DNA from: Parerythrobacter lutipelagi
GTDB taxonomy: Bacteria; Pseudomonadota; Alphaproteobacteria; Sphingomonadales; Sphingomonadaceae
DNA: 64,000 bases
Direction of reading: 5' to 3'
Assembly (NCBI RefSeq): GCF_005434975.1
Contig: NZ_SKCJ01000002.1
Coordinates: forward strand, 1,331,322-1,395,321
Shown: piece by piece, positions 27,327-36,067 of the stretch
Layout of the letters: each line of letters opens with the position of its first letter
Position numbering within the stretch: position 1 is the first letter of the stretch
Position numbers and translations under genes: made by a program
The notes under the pieces: model-generated
Database searches by the model: none
Seen by the model: the letters and a program-made list of their open reading frames with translations, nothing else
What the model was told of the DNA's origin: nothing

Positions 27327-28963
27327 AGCTCGCACACCTTCGCGCCGAGTTCGTCGATCAGCACTTTCTTGTTTTCGGAATAGTCGACGGGCAGGTCGAC
27401 AAGGTGCACGCCGCCAGCCTCGAATGCGGCGTTCAGGACCGAAACCAGATCCGCGCTTCGCTCGACACGGTGGCCGGTCGCTCCATAGCTCTTGGCATAA
27501 GTGACAAAGTCGGGATTGGAAAAGGTCAGGCCGTAGTCCGGAAAGCCGAGCTGGCCCTGCTTCCACCGGATCATGCCGTATGCCGCGTCGTTCAGGATGA
27601 GCACGACGAGGTTCAGGCCAAGCCTGACGGCCGTTTCCAGTTCCTGCGAGTTCATCATGAACCCGCCATCGCCGCACACCGCGAGAACCCTGCGCCCGGG
27701 CGTGAGAATCGCCGCCATCATGGCGGATGGAAGGCCCGCGCCCATCGTCGCCAATGCATTGTCGAGCAGAATGGTGCCAGGCTCATGAGCGATGTAGTTT
27801 CTAGCGAACCAGATCTTGTAGATGCCGTTGTCGAGCGCGACGATATCATCGCGTGCCATTACGCTGCGAACGTCGGCAACGACGCGTTGGGGAACCATTG
27901 GAAAACGGTCGTCGTCGCTGGTTTCGGAAATGTGCGAAGCAATCTCGTGATGCAGGGCGGTGTAGTAGCTGCGATCACACTGCAAGTTGCCATCCAAACG
28001 GTTTCCCAGCCGCTCGACCGAACCGGCAATGTCACCGATGACTTCCAGCTGCGGGAAATAGACCTGATCGACTTCGGCCGCCTTGTAATTGATATGAATG
28101 ACAGTCTGACCGTCCGGCTCCATGAAGAATGGCGGCTTCTCCACCACGTCGTGACCGATATTGACGATCAGATCGGCCTTCTCGATCGCGCAGTGAACAT
28201 AATCGTCCGAAGATAGGGCCGCGGTGCCCAGATAGAGTTCGCTATCTTCGTCGACCACGCCCTTGCCCATCTGGGTGTCGAAAAAGGGAAAACCGGTATC
28301 GGACACGAATTTCCGCAGCGCCTTCGAAGCGCGGCGGCGGTTTGCTCCGGCTCCGATTAGCAGCAGTGGCCGCTCAGCCGCGATGATCCGCTCGGCCGCT
28401 TCGTCGAGCGCCGCATCTCCGGCGACCGCATAACGCCTTTGATGCGGCGGTATGACCGGTTCGATCGTTTCCTCTTCAGCAATATCTTCCGGAAGCTCGA
28501 GCAGCACAGCGCCCGGTCTTTCTTCCTGAGCAAGTCGGAAACCTTCGCGAACGAGCGAGGGGATGCGATTGCCGTTCACGATCTGGGTCGAAGCCTTGCA
28601 TAGCGGAGTAAACAGCGAAACAACGTCGACAATTTGGAACTGCGCCTGTTTCGATGTCTTTATCGGTTTCTGCCCGGTGATGATGATGAGCGGAAAGGCC
28701 CCGAGCGCGGCATAGGCCGCCGGAGTTGTCAGGTTCGTCGCACCAGGCCCGAGAGTTGCGAGGCAAACCCCCGCCTTGCCGGTCAGACGGCCATAGGTCG
28801 CCGCCATAAAGCCCGCACCTTGCTCATGGCGCGTCAATACCAATTCGATTGAGGACGTGCGCAGGGATTCCAGCAGGTCGAGGTTTTCTTCGCCGGGAAC
28901 GGCAAAGATGTATTCCACCTTTTCAGCCTCTAATGCAGCGATAAACAAGTCAGAGGCTTTCAT
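27323..28963 (-). CDS. Acetolactate synthase-like ThDP-dependent enzyme
   Basis: 546 residues, the usual size for an IlvB-type large subunit. N-terminal Pyr domain with VPGEENLDLLESL and the cofactor-activating Glu in TRHEQGAGFMA, then LATLGPGATNL. C-terminal PP domain with GDGGFMMNSQELETAVRLGL and NDAAYGMI (the GDG-N metal-ThDP motif). There is no small regulatory subunit gene nearby, so a catabolic role rather than branched-chain synthesis is likely. Ahead of the aldehyde dehydrogenase with a 4-base overlap. Products other than acetolactate cannot be excluded. Confidence 0.9.
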   Translation of the reverse strand: MKASDLFIAALEAEKVEYIFAVPGEENLDLLESLRTSSIELVLTRHEQGAGFMAATYGRLTGKAGVCLATLGPGATNLTTPAAYAALGAFPLIIITGQKPIKTSKQAQFQIVDVVSLFTPLCKASTQIVNGNRIPSLVREGFRLAQEERPGAVLLELPEDIAEEETIEPVIPPHQRRYAVAGDAALDEAAERIIAAERPLLLIGAGANRRRASKALRKFVSDTGFPFFDTQMGKGVVDEDSELYLGTAALSSDDYVHCAIEKADLIVNIGHDVVEKPPFFMEPDGQTVIHINYKAAEVDQVYFPQLEVIGDIAGSVERLGNRLDGNLQCDRSYYTALHHEIASHISETSDDDRFPMVPQRVVADVRSVMARDDIVALDNGIYKIWFARNYIAHEPGTILLDNALATMGAGLPSAMMAAILTPGRRVLAVCGDGGFMMNSQELETAVRLGLNLVVLILNDAAYGMIRWKQGQLGFPDYGLTFSNPDFVTYAKSYGATGHRVERSADLVSVLNAAFEAGGVHLVDLPVDYSENKKVLIDELGAKVCEL

Positions 28964-29463
28964 TTTCGATATTCCCTTTTCAGAAGCATGAATGCCCTAC
29001 GGCAATGCTTTCTCACTACAACCGCAAAGAGAGTCACAGACGCAAGGAGCCTCGCCTCATTCGCACCATGCCGTTCAGCGAATGTTCTGAAATGCGCGTA
29101 GCCGCAAAAAGTATCCTAAAAACATGACCTTTGGATTTGGCAAGAAGGTAGGGACTCCGTTTCTTGACATTCCCACCGCCGCAGTATGAGTCCGCGATCC
29201 ACCTCGTGTGCCCCCACGCGAAACCGGTGCAATTTGCGACATCGGCGAAAATGTTTTGCTTGCCCATCAAGGCATGGCGGAGACAGATATTTTCCCGCGC
29301 TGGGATCACGTGCCGATGACATTCGGATGCCTGAATGGCTGGGCCAGTGATCGGCGGGACAGTTGACCTCTCTGCATTGACATGATCGATGAGTACCGGG
29401 CCCAGACCTGATTTCTATCGTCCAGAGAATCAGAGATATCTGCCGATCATCCAAGGAACCAAT
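28964..29463. other. 500-bp intergenic region, possibly with decayed coding remnants
   Basis: The region separates the minus-strand acetolactate synthase gene from plus-strand lspA and must hold both promoters. Short open frames exist in several readings (for example a plus-strand frame from about 29175 encoding YESAIHLVCPHAKP), none with a start, ribosome site and known domain together. The density of short frames and mixed base composition suggest a scar of rearrangement. No repeats or RNA gene were recognised. Confidence 0.3.
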
Positions 29464-29955
29464 ATGTACCGAAGTCTTGGTCTTTCGATCGCCGTCGCAG
29501 TCTTCGCGAGCGATCTCATTTCAAAATGGCTTATTGTGAATGTGGTCATGGACCCTGCCCGCGTGATAGATGTTTTTCCATTCTTCAATCTGGTGCTCGG
29601 ATATAATCGCGGTGTTACATTCGGCCTCCTGAGTTCCGGCAATCCAATCGCGCCCTATTTGCTGTCCGGGTTCGCGCTTCTTGTCGTGGGCGTTCTGGCC
29701 AGATGGCTCTGGCGCAGTACCGTACGCCTCGAATCCGCCGCGATAGGTTCGATCATTGGCGGTGCATTGGGTAACGTTGCCGACCGACTGGCGGACGGAG
29801 CGGTCACCGATTTTCTCGACTTCTATGTCGGCGGCTATCACTGGCCGGCGTTCAATCTCGCGGATGTCGGAATAGTCCTTGGAGTGGCATTGTTTCTCGT
29901 TACCTGGTGGTCCGGAGAAACGCAGCGCGACGATGGCACCGCGCCGAAAGTGTAG
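29464..29955 (+). CDS. lspA: Signal peptidase II (lipoprotein signal peptidase), island copy
   Basis: 163 residues with four transmembrane helices. Conserved LspA blocks are present: SDLISKW in helix 1, FFNLVLGYNRGVTFGLL, GGALGNVADRLADGAVTDFL (first catalytic Asp) and FNLADVGIVLG (second catalytic Asp). It removes signal peptides from lipidated prolipoproteins. ATG 29464 has AAGGAA 7 bases upstream. Extra lspA copies are characteristic of lead/zinc/cadmium loci (PbrC is LspA-related), and here it converges on a MerR gene beside pbrT. Confidence 0.92.
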   Translation: MYRSLGLSIAVAVFASDLISKWLIVNVVMDPARVIDVFPFFNLVLGYNRGVTFGLLSSGNPIAPYLLSGFALLVVGVLARWLWRSTVRLESAAIGSIIGGALGNVADRLADGAVTDFLDFYVGGYHWPAFNLADVGIVLGVALFLVTWWSGETQRDDGTAPKV

Positions 29956-29981
29956 ATTCTGCGCTTTTGCCAAGGCAATCT

Positions 29982-30377
29982 TCAGGCGGATTTTCTAGCA
30001 AGCCCGCCGATGATGCCGCAGTCGGTGGCAGTGCCCCCATCGCAGGCCCGTGCCAGGCCGATCAGTTCCTGTCTCATCGCCTGCAGCTGTTCGATCTGCT
30101 CTTCCACCCGGCGCAAATGATTTCGTGCCAAAGTCGCAGCGTCCTTGCAATCCCGGTTTGGTGCGTCCGACACTTCGAGCAGCGAGCGAACTTCGGACAC
30201 CGAAAAGCCCAAACCCCGAGCCCGCCGGATGAATGCGAGCCGTTCGACATCGGCGTCTGCGTAAATCCTTCGTCCCGACTGGGAGCGCGGAGCGGGCTTC
30301 AGAAGACCGATCTCTTCATAATAGCGAACGGTGTTGACTTTGGTCCCGGTCGCGCGGGCAATTTTTCCTATCTGCAT
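29982..30377 (-). CDS. MerR-family Pb/Cd/Zn-responsive regulator (PbrR/CadR-like)
   Basis: 131 residues. Winged helix at 1-70 (IGKIARATGTKVNTVRYYEE, RRIYADADVERLAFIRRARG), then a dimer helix and metal loop. Cys77, Cys112 and Cys120 match in position the triad used by CadR/PbrR/ZntR-type sensors, with DCKD and CDGGTATDCG contexts. It is divergent from a CDF gene preceded by a 19-bp-spaced MerR-type promoter. It would hold that promoter inactive without metal and untwist it on binding. Which of Pb, Cd or Zn is the inducer cannot be told. Confidence 0.88.
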   Translation of the reverse strand: MQIGKIARATGTKVNTVRYYEEIGLLKPAPRSQSGRRIYADADVERLAFIRRARGLGFSVSEVRSLLEVSDAPNRDCKDAATLARNHLRRVEEQIEQLQAMRQELIGLARACDGGTATDCGIIGGLARKSA

Positions 30378-30445
30378 TCTTTAATCCTCGATGATGGCCA
30401 TCGCAGGGTGTGTGTCTCCGCGACGCAATCGCACATCGGCCGTCA

Positions 30446-30474
30446 GACTTTCTGCGAAAGGTGCGCAGAAAGTC
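30446..30474. repeat. 11-bp perfect inverted repeat in MerR-CDF divergent region
   Basis: GACTTTCTGCG (30446-30456) and CGCAGAAAGTC (30464-30474) are perfect inverted copies with a 7-base loop. The repeat ends one base before the -35 element of the CDF promoter and lies 69 bases upstream of the MerR gene start. It is separate from the MerR dyad, so it may bind another factor or form a hairpin in a message from further upstream. Confidence 0.55.
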
Positions 30475-30475
30475 C

Positions 30476-30506
30476 TTGATCCTCCAGTAACTGGAGATTG
30501 TAAAGC
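30476..30506 (+). promoter_or_regulatory. MerR-type promoter/operator (19-bp spacer) for CDF-pbrT
   Basis: The -35 element TTGATC (30476-30481) and the -10-like TAAAGC (30501-30506) are 19 bases apart, the long spacing diagnostic of MerR-controlled promoters. The spacer contains the dyad CTCCAGT-A-ACTGGAG (30482-30496), resembling ZntR/PbrR operators. The transcript would start about 30512, only a few bases before ATG 30516, implying a leaderless or near-leaderless message. Confidence 0.72.
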
Positions 30507-30515
30507 TCAAAAATC

Positions 30516-31157
30516 ATGAGTTTAGATGATTCGGAAGACTGTGGTTGCACCGGCGACCCCGAGAGGGCGGTTGACGATCCGCAATACCGCCGCGCGCTTT
30601 GGATCGTGATTATCCTCAATGTCGGTTTCGGCATGATCGAGCTGGCCGCCGGGTTTTTAGCCGCGAGCCAGGCGCTCAAAGCCGACGCGCTGGATTTCCT
30701 TGGCGATGGCTCGATCACCTTCATCGGACTGCTTGCGCTCGGATGGACGGCATCGACGCGTGCTCGGGTGGCGCTCGCGCAAGGTTTGTTTCTGGCGGCG
30801 CTTGGTGTGAGTGTGATCGGCGCGGCGATCTGGCGCATGTTCGATATGGTGCAGCCGGAAGCCGGCATCATGGGCTGGGTGGGTTTTGTCGCCCTGCTTA
30901 TCAACCTTGCCGCCGTTTTTGTGCTCGCTCGCTTTCGCAAAGGAGGCGATGCTCAAGCGCGCGCGATATGGCTATTTTCACGCAACGATGCCCTGGCCAA
31001 TGTCGCGGTCATCGTCGCAGCCGGTTTGGTTTATTGGTTGGGAAGCGCATGGCCTGATATCATCGTGGCCGCTGCGATTGCGTTTTTGTTCCTCCATTCG
31101 GCTCTCGAAATTATCCGCCATGCGCGCAGCGATATGAAAACGCAGCAGATTGCATGA
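30516..31157 (+). CDS. Short cation diffusion facilitator (CDF) transporter, atypical metal site
   Basis: 213 residues, about 100 shorter than a full CDF because the C-terminal cytoplasmic domain is missing. Six helices are visible. The usual metal residues are changed: TM2 has ALDFLGDGS (DxxxD) and TM5 has NDALANVA (DxxxN) instead of HxxxD. The N-terminus carries EDCGCTGD, a possible metal-binding Cys pair. It probably exports a divalent metal, and expression is controlled by the divergent MerR regulator. The end overlaps pbrT (ATGA-type, 4 bases). Confidence 0.84.
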   Translation: MSLDDSEDCGCTGDPERAVDDPQYRRALWIVIILNVGFGMIELAAGFLAASQALKADALDFLGDGSITFIGLLALGWTASTRARVALAQGLFLAALGVSVIGAAIWRMFDMVQPEAGIMGWVGFVALLINLAAVFVLARFRKGGDAQARAIWLFSRNDALANVAVIVAAGLVYWLGSAWPDIIVAAAIAFLFLHSALEIIRHARSDMKTQQIA

Positions 31158-33085
31158 TGAAATATTTGGCGCGCCTGTCCGGCATTTGCCTGGCCCTTCT
31201 GTTGTCGTTCGGCAGCGCGCAAGCGTTGGCGGCAGAACCCAACACGATCTGGCGCCTGCTCGATTACATGGCGGTAGATTATGCAGCTGCCGTCGAGGAC
31301 GGCGAAGTCGTCAACGAAGTCGAATATGAGGAAATGGTCGAATTCGCCGGTACGGTACGATCGGGTATTGCGGAATTGCCTGAACGCCCCGGTCGCGTTC
31401 GGCTAGAGGCAAACGCGAAGCAACTTGAAGCCGATATCCTCTCGATGGCCCCCGTTGATCAAGTTGCCACGGCAGCCAGAAAGCTCGCTGCGGATCTCCT
31501 AGCCATCTATCCGATCACGCTCTCGCCTTCGAGGGCGCCCGATCTTGAGCGCGGAAGACTGCTGTACCAGGAGACTTGTGCCAGTTGCCACGGGGTGTCA
31601 GGAAACGGTCGCGGGCCGGCGTCTGCGGGCCTTGATCCACCGCCGATCGCATTTACCGACGTCGATCGCGCGCGTCAGCGCAGCATTATGGGTCTCTATC
31701 AGGTTATCGACCAAGGGATCGATGGCACCGCCATGCCCGGTTTCTCGCAGCTCTCCTCCGACGATCGTTGGGCCCTGGCCTTCTATTCGGGATCCGTCGC
31801 CTTTGAGGCGGTCGACGAAGGGGCGCGTCTATGGAAGTCAGATTCCGAACTACGCAAACGCTTTCCCGATCTTGCCGCTCTCACGAAGATCACGCCGGAC
31901 GAACTGGCAGGAGAGATCGGGCAAGTGCGCGCGGACGCGCTCATGGCCTATCTTCGGGCCAACCCGTCGGCGATCGCCGATGCAGCGGGGCCTCTTGGCA
32001 TCACACGTACCCGGCTCGCAGAAGCTGAACGCGCCCACGCGAACGGGAATATTTCCCGGGCCAAGGAGCTCGCACTGTCGGCATATTTGGACGGGTTCGA
32101 ACCCGTCGAACCGATATTGGCGACACGCAATCCGGATCTTCTGGTGCGTATCGAGAGCGGGATGATGGACTTGCGTGCAGCCATCGACGCAGATCTGCCG
32201 ACCTCTGCGATAAGCGAACGGATCCGGGCCATCGAGGGTTTGCTCGTACAGGCTGAAAATGTCCTTGCGCCGGAATCTGCGACGGGCTGGTCAACCTTCG
32301 TGGCATCTTTCGCGATCCTCCTCCGCGAGGGTCTGGAGGCATTGCTGATCGTGATCGCCATGATCGCTTTCGTGAGGAAGGCGGGACAGGATCGGGCATT
32401 GCGATTTGTTCATGGCGGGTGGACCGGTGCGCTGGTGGCAGGCGCGCTTACTTGGCTTGCGGCGACCTATCTTCTCGACATCAGCGGTGCCGGCCGGGAA
32501 TCGATCGAGGCATTCGGTTCGCTGATTGCAGCGCTGGTCCTTCTGTCGGTTGGCGTCTGGATGCACGGAAAATCACAGGCAGACAATTGGCAGCGCTATA
32601 TCCGCGACAAGCTTGGCAAGGCGCTTTCGCGCGGATCGCTCTGGTTCCTGTTCGGGATCGTATTCCTTGTCGTCTATAGAGAGGTCTTCGAAACCATCCT
32701 CTTTTACGCTGCGCTGTCCGCTCAGGGAAGTACGGGCTATCTGCTGGCGGGCGCTGCCACGGCCGGTTTGCTCCTTGTCGTCATCGCCTGGCTGCTGCTG
32801 CGCTACAGCCGGACGCTGCCGATCGGAAAGTTCTTTGCCTACAGTTCGGTGCTCATCGCCCTGCTTGCGATTGTCCTGATTGGCAAAGGGATCGCGGGCT
32901 TGCAGGAAGCGGGTGTGATCGGAATTGCGCCGATAGCCGGCGGTCCGCGACTAAGTATGCTTGGAGTTTATCCGACGTTCCAAGTGATTGGCGCTCAACT
33001 TGCAATGGCATCCGTACTTTTACTTGGTTTCTGGATTAATCACACCCGAGCATCAAACAATGACCGGTCACGCGATGCAGTGTGA
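31154..33085 (+). CDS. pbrT: PbrT-like FTR1-family permease with N-terminal cytochrome c domain
   Basis: 643 residues. A signal peptide (cleavage near ALAA, about residue 25) leads to a periplasmic region with a haem-binding CASCH motif at residues 142-146 and Met-containing AMPGF as distal ligand. The C-terminal half (from about 375) is an FTR1-type permease with seven helices and two metal-carrying motifs, REGLE near 391 and REVFE near 510. PbrT is the lead-uptake protein of pbr operons; FTR1 relatives import iron. Coupled to the CDF gene under a MerR promoter with lspA nearby, it reads as a pbr-type locus. Confidence 0.9.
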   Translation: MMKYLARLSGICLALLLSFGSAQALAAEPNTIWRLLDYMAVDYAAAVEDGEVVNEVEYEEMVEFAGTVRSGIAELPERPGRVRLEANAKQLEADILSMAPVDQVATAARKLAADLLAIYPITLSPSRAPDLERGRLLYQETCASCHGVSGNGRGPASAGLDPPPIAFTDVDRARQRSIMGLYQVIDQGIDGTAMPGFSQLSSDDRWALAFYSGSVAFEAVDEGARLWKSDSELRKRFPDLAALTKITPDELAGEIGQVRADALMAYLRANPSAIADAAGPLGITRTRLAEAERAHANGNISRAKELALSAYLDGFEPVEPILATRNPDLLVRIESGMMDLRAAIDADLPTSAISERIRAIEGLLVQAENVLAPESATGWSTFVASFAILLREGLEALLIVIAMIAFVRKAGQDRALRFVHGGWTGALVAGALTWLAATYLLDISGAGRESIEAFGSLIAALVLLSVGVWMHGKSQADNWQRYIRDKLGKALSRGSLWFLFGIVFLVVYREVFETILFYAALSAQGSTGYLLAGAATAGLLLVVIAWLLLRYSRTLPIGKFFAYSSVLIALLAIVLIGKGIAGLQEAGVIGIAPIAGGPRLSMLGVYPTFQVIGAQLAMASVLLLGFWINHTRASNNDRSRDAV

Positions 33086-33244
33086 TATTATATCTTTCTA
33101 TTACGGCGTTTGTGTCGACCCAGGTCGGTACATGAATAGCGCATTTGTTCGTTCTTATGCATTGAGCTGCGCGACGGCTTCGGAATTCGAAGAGAATATC
33201 GACTTGTGCCATGTGATTGGTCCTGCTAGCGGGGCCAAAGTGTC

Positions 33245-33589
33245 ATGACCCTCCGTATGCCCCTTCTTGCCTTGAAGCCGTTTTTCGCCATGCTGATTCT
33301 CTTCGGCCTGGTGTTCAGCGTAAGCGTGGACGCGGCGGTATGCGGGCCTGAAATTGGCGAACTTACAAGTGTCGAAGCTGCAAGTAGCGAGACTGGTCAA
33401 GACTTGCCGGACAGCCCGAATGAGCAGCATGGCATCTGCGCCCACGGCCATTGCCATCATGGAGTCCAATTTGCAGGCAATGCGGATATCGGGGCCGGTG
33501 AGCGTTCATCCGGTGCACAGCATTTCTTCGAACCCGTCGGCCTGACTGCAGTCCAGCAAGCGATTTTGACGCCCCCTCCTCGAATCTGA
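33245..33589 (+). CDS. CzcI-like small secreted His-rich protein
   Basis: 114 residues: signal peptide (core FFAMLILFGLVFSV), then a Ser/Glu-rich part and a His-rich ICAHGHCHHG, ending in LTPPPRI. Size, export signal and position directly before czcC match the CzcI-type leader proteins of czc operons, whose function is poorly known. The 159 bases between pbrT and this gene probably contain the czc promoter. A similar small secreted protein precedes cusC in this window. Confidence 0.68.
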   Translation: MTLRMPLLALKPFFAMLILFGLVFSVSVDAAVCGPEIGELTSVEAASSETGQDLPDSPNEQHGICAHGHCHHGVQFAGNADIGAGERSSGAQHFFEPVGLTAVQQAILTPPPRI

Positions 33590-33653
33590 CGTCCAGTATT
33601 GCCGCCGCAATGTCGGCGCGCATTCGGCATGTCAGTAGAGGAAAAATCAATTC

Positions 33654-34907
33654 ATGTTTGCCATTATTTGGCGAGGCGCCCTTTTTGCAGGGCTGAGCCT
33701 CGCAGTACTGCCCGGTGCGGTGCGTGCACAAGAACGCGCGGTGTTGACGCTCGACGAAGCTCTCGCGCGTGCGGGTGTGGACGAAAGCGCGCAGGTGCAA
33801 TCAGACAATCCGCGTTTGATCGGGCCGCAGGCCGAAACGGACGCGGCACGCGCGCTTATCGATCAGGCACGGCTTCGGCCAAATCCTGAGCTTGCCTTTG
33901 AAGCGGAGAACATCGCAGGAAGCGGTGCCTTTTCAGGGCTGCAAGCAACCGAATATACGCTGTCTTTGAGTCAGCGCCTCGAGCTAGGCGGCAAGCGGGG
34001 CGCACGCATTCGCTCGGCCGAGGCCGAGGCGCGCGTGGCAATGCTTTCTGGAGAATTGTCGGTCGCTGAGCTGAGTCGCATGGTGCGCGAACGCTACATC
34101 GAGGCGGTCGCTTCAGCTGCGCGACTGGAACTTGCCCGCGACGTAGTCGAACGCAATCGCGAACTCGCGCGTATAGCTGGCCTGCTTGTCGAAGTTGGCC
34201 GCGAGCCGCCGCTGCGCTCGCTTCGTGCAGAAGCGGCCCTTGCTGAAGCCGAGGCGGAGTTTGAAGCCGCGCGAGCTTCAGAGATAGCGGCGCGGAGCGC
34301 GTTGGTGGCGCTCTGGGGTGAAACGTCCCCTCCCCCGGACGTGCCATCGGCGTTTCCCGGGATCGAACCTCCTGCGATGCTTCTTGCATCGCCTTCTGCT
34401 TTGCGTCTCCAAGTCGCGCGTGCCGAACGCGAGGCGGCGGACGCTGCGATCGACAGGGAGCGCTCTTTGGGTGTTCCCGATCCGGCCATCTCCGCCGGTG
34501 TCAGGCGGTTCGAGGAAAGCAGGGATCAGGCCTTCCTAGTGGGCGTCTCGATTCCCCTTCCTTTCCGCAATCGCAATCAGGGTAACATCGCCGCTGCCGA
34601 GGCCCGCTTCCGCGCGGCCTCCGCACGCGAGGCTGTCGCCCGCGCGGATTTCGAACTCGAAGTAACCCAGGCGCGCGGCCGCTTTCTCGCCGCCGAGGCT
34701 CGTGTAGAGACTCTGTCCCAAACCTCCCTGCCTCAAGCGGAAGAAGCCTTGCGCCTCGTCCGGATTGGGTATCGCAACGGCAGGTTCCCGCTGATCGAGG
34801 TTCTGGCTGCGGCCGAAGCCCGCGATGCAATCCGAGAAGCCTTGATCCAAGCCCAGGAAGATCGCGGTCGCCTGGCGGCGCAGTTGATCTGGCTTGGCGC
34901 CCAATGA
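33654..34907 (+). CDS. czcC: TolC-family outer-membrane protein (CzcC)
   Basis: 417 residues with a signal peptide (cleavage near VRAQ, residue 24) and long Ala-rich helices. ALIDQARLRPNPELAFEAEN and YTLSLSQRLELGGKRGARI are strong CzcC hallmarks, and VGVSIPLPFRNRNQGNIAAA recurs in the second half. It is the outer-membrane part of the Zn/Co/Cd exporter CzcCBA. It starts 64 bases after the CzcI-like gene and overlaps czcB (ATGA). Confidence 0.92.
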   Translation: MFAIIWRGALFAGLSLAVLPGAVRAQERAVLTLDEALARAGVDESAQVQSDNPRLIGPQAETDAARALIDQARLRPNPELAFEAENIAGSGAFSGLQATEYTLSLSQRLELGGKRGARIRSAEAEARVAMLSGELSVAELSRMVRERYIEAVASAARLELARDVVERNRELARIAGLLVEVGREPPLRSLRAEAALAEAEAEFEAARASEIAARSALVALWGETSPPPDVPSAFPGIEPPAMLLASPSALRLQVARAEREAADAAIDRERSLGVPDPAISAGVRRFEESRDQAFLVGVSIPLPFRNRNQGNIAAAEARFRAASAREAVARADFELEVTQARGRFLAAEARVETLSQTSLPQAEEALRLVRIGYRNGRFPLIEVLAAAEARDAIREALIQAQEDRGRLAAQLIWLGAQ

Positions 34908-36067
34908 GGAAAATACCCATGAACCGTAAGCGTTTGGCCGTACTGATCGGCCTGATCATTCTTGTTTTTGCGGCTGCTGTAATGCTGTGGCCGGACAACG
35001 GCGCAGAACCGCACAGCGAAGAGGAAACCGAAGAAAGCGATCTCCCGGAAGGACTGGTCCTACTCGGCGAAGAGCAGATTCGAAGCTCCGAAATCATGGT
35101 CGAGACCGTTGGTGAGGGCTCGGCGGTAGAGCTAGTGTTCCCAGCCACAATCGCCGCTAGCCCCACAGGCAGCGCGCGGATCGATGCGCGAGCGGCGGGC
35201 GTGGTGCGGAGCGTTCAAAAAACGCTGGGTGATTACGTCCGGCAGGGTGAAACCATTGCGCGTATCGAAAGTGCGGAAGCGGCAGCTTTGGCATCGCAAT
35301 TGAGCGCGGCGCGCGCGCGCGTCAACGAATTGTCAGCCGCCTATGAGCGCGAACGCCGGCTTTTCGAAGCCAATGTTACGGCGCGGCAGGATCTCGAAGC
35401 GGTGCGCGCCAATCTCCAGGTCGCCCAGTCAGAACTGTCCCGCGCGCAGGCAGCGGTTGCGGCAGCGGGCGTGAGTGGCGACGGTCGGTCTTTGGCGGTT
35501 ACCAGCCCTCTTGCAGGACGGGTAACGGCGGCGCCTATTGTCCTTGGTTCGTTTGTCGATGCGGGAGAGGAACTCTACCAAATCGTGAATCCTAATGCGA
35601 TGCAGATCGAAGTCGCGCTCCCCTCTGCAGAAGCGAGCCGTATTCAGCCAGGCGATGAAGCCACGCTGGAACTTGCAGAAAACCGCGAGATCGGAGCGCG
35701 GGTCCGCTCCGTCACGCCATCGCTCGATCCTGAGAGCCGCAGCGCGACGGCAGTCCTTTCGCTCACGCGGTCCATCCCCGGTCTTCAACCAGGTGCCTTC
35801 CTGCAAGCGCGCATCCGACCTTCGGGCGAGGTCGACACGGGCCGCATGTCGGTGCCCGAAAGCGCGGTGCAGTCACTCGACGGCCAGGAAGTGGTTTTCG
35901 TGCGCACGCGCCGCGGCTTCCAGACCCGTCCGGTGGTGACCGGCGCACGTTCCGCAGGCCGCGTGGTGATCGAATCCGGTCTCGAAGCGAACTGGCGGAT
36001 CGCAACCGAGAATGCCTTCCTGCTCAAAGCCGAACTCGAAAAAGAGGAAGCCGAACATGGACACTGA
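34904..36067 (+). CDS. czcB: CzcB membrane-fusion adaptor
   Basis: 387 residues from ATG 34904 (ATGA overlap with czcC); ATG 34919 with GGA upstream is an alternative. Anchor helix at about 10-27, then an acidic stretch (SEEETEESD), a barrel-sandwich region (ARAAGVVRSVQKTLGDYVRQ) with lipoyl-like half, a coiled coil (about 120-170) and beta-barrel (PLAGRVTAAPIVLGSFVDAG). Lacks the zinc-finger-like N-terminal His motif seen in some CzcB. It links CzcA to CzcC. The end overlaps czcA by 11 bases. Confidence 0.92.
   Translation: MRKIPMNRKRLAVLIGLIILVFAAAVMLWPDNGAEPHSEEETEESDLPEGLVLLGEEQIRSSEIMVETVGEGSAVELVFPATIAASPTGSARIDARAAGVVRSVQKTLGDYVRQGETIARIESAEAAALASQLSAARARVNELSAAYERERRLFEANVTARQDLEAVRANLQVAQSELSRAQAAVAAAGVSGDGRSLAVTSPLAGRVTAAPIVLGSFVDAGEELYQIVNPNAMQIEVALPSAEASRIQPGDEATLELAENREIGARVRSVTPSLDPESRSATAVLSLTRSIPGLQPGAFLQARIRPSGEVDTGRMSVPESAVQSLDGQEVVFVRTRRGFQTRPVVTGARSAGRVVIESGLEANWRIATENAFLLKAELEKEEAEHGH

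Noticed and set aside
32988..33248. 86-codon plus-strand frame after pbrT
   Set aside because: Overlaps the pbrT end in another frame and has no ribosome site or domain.
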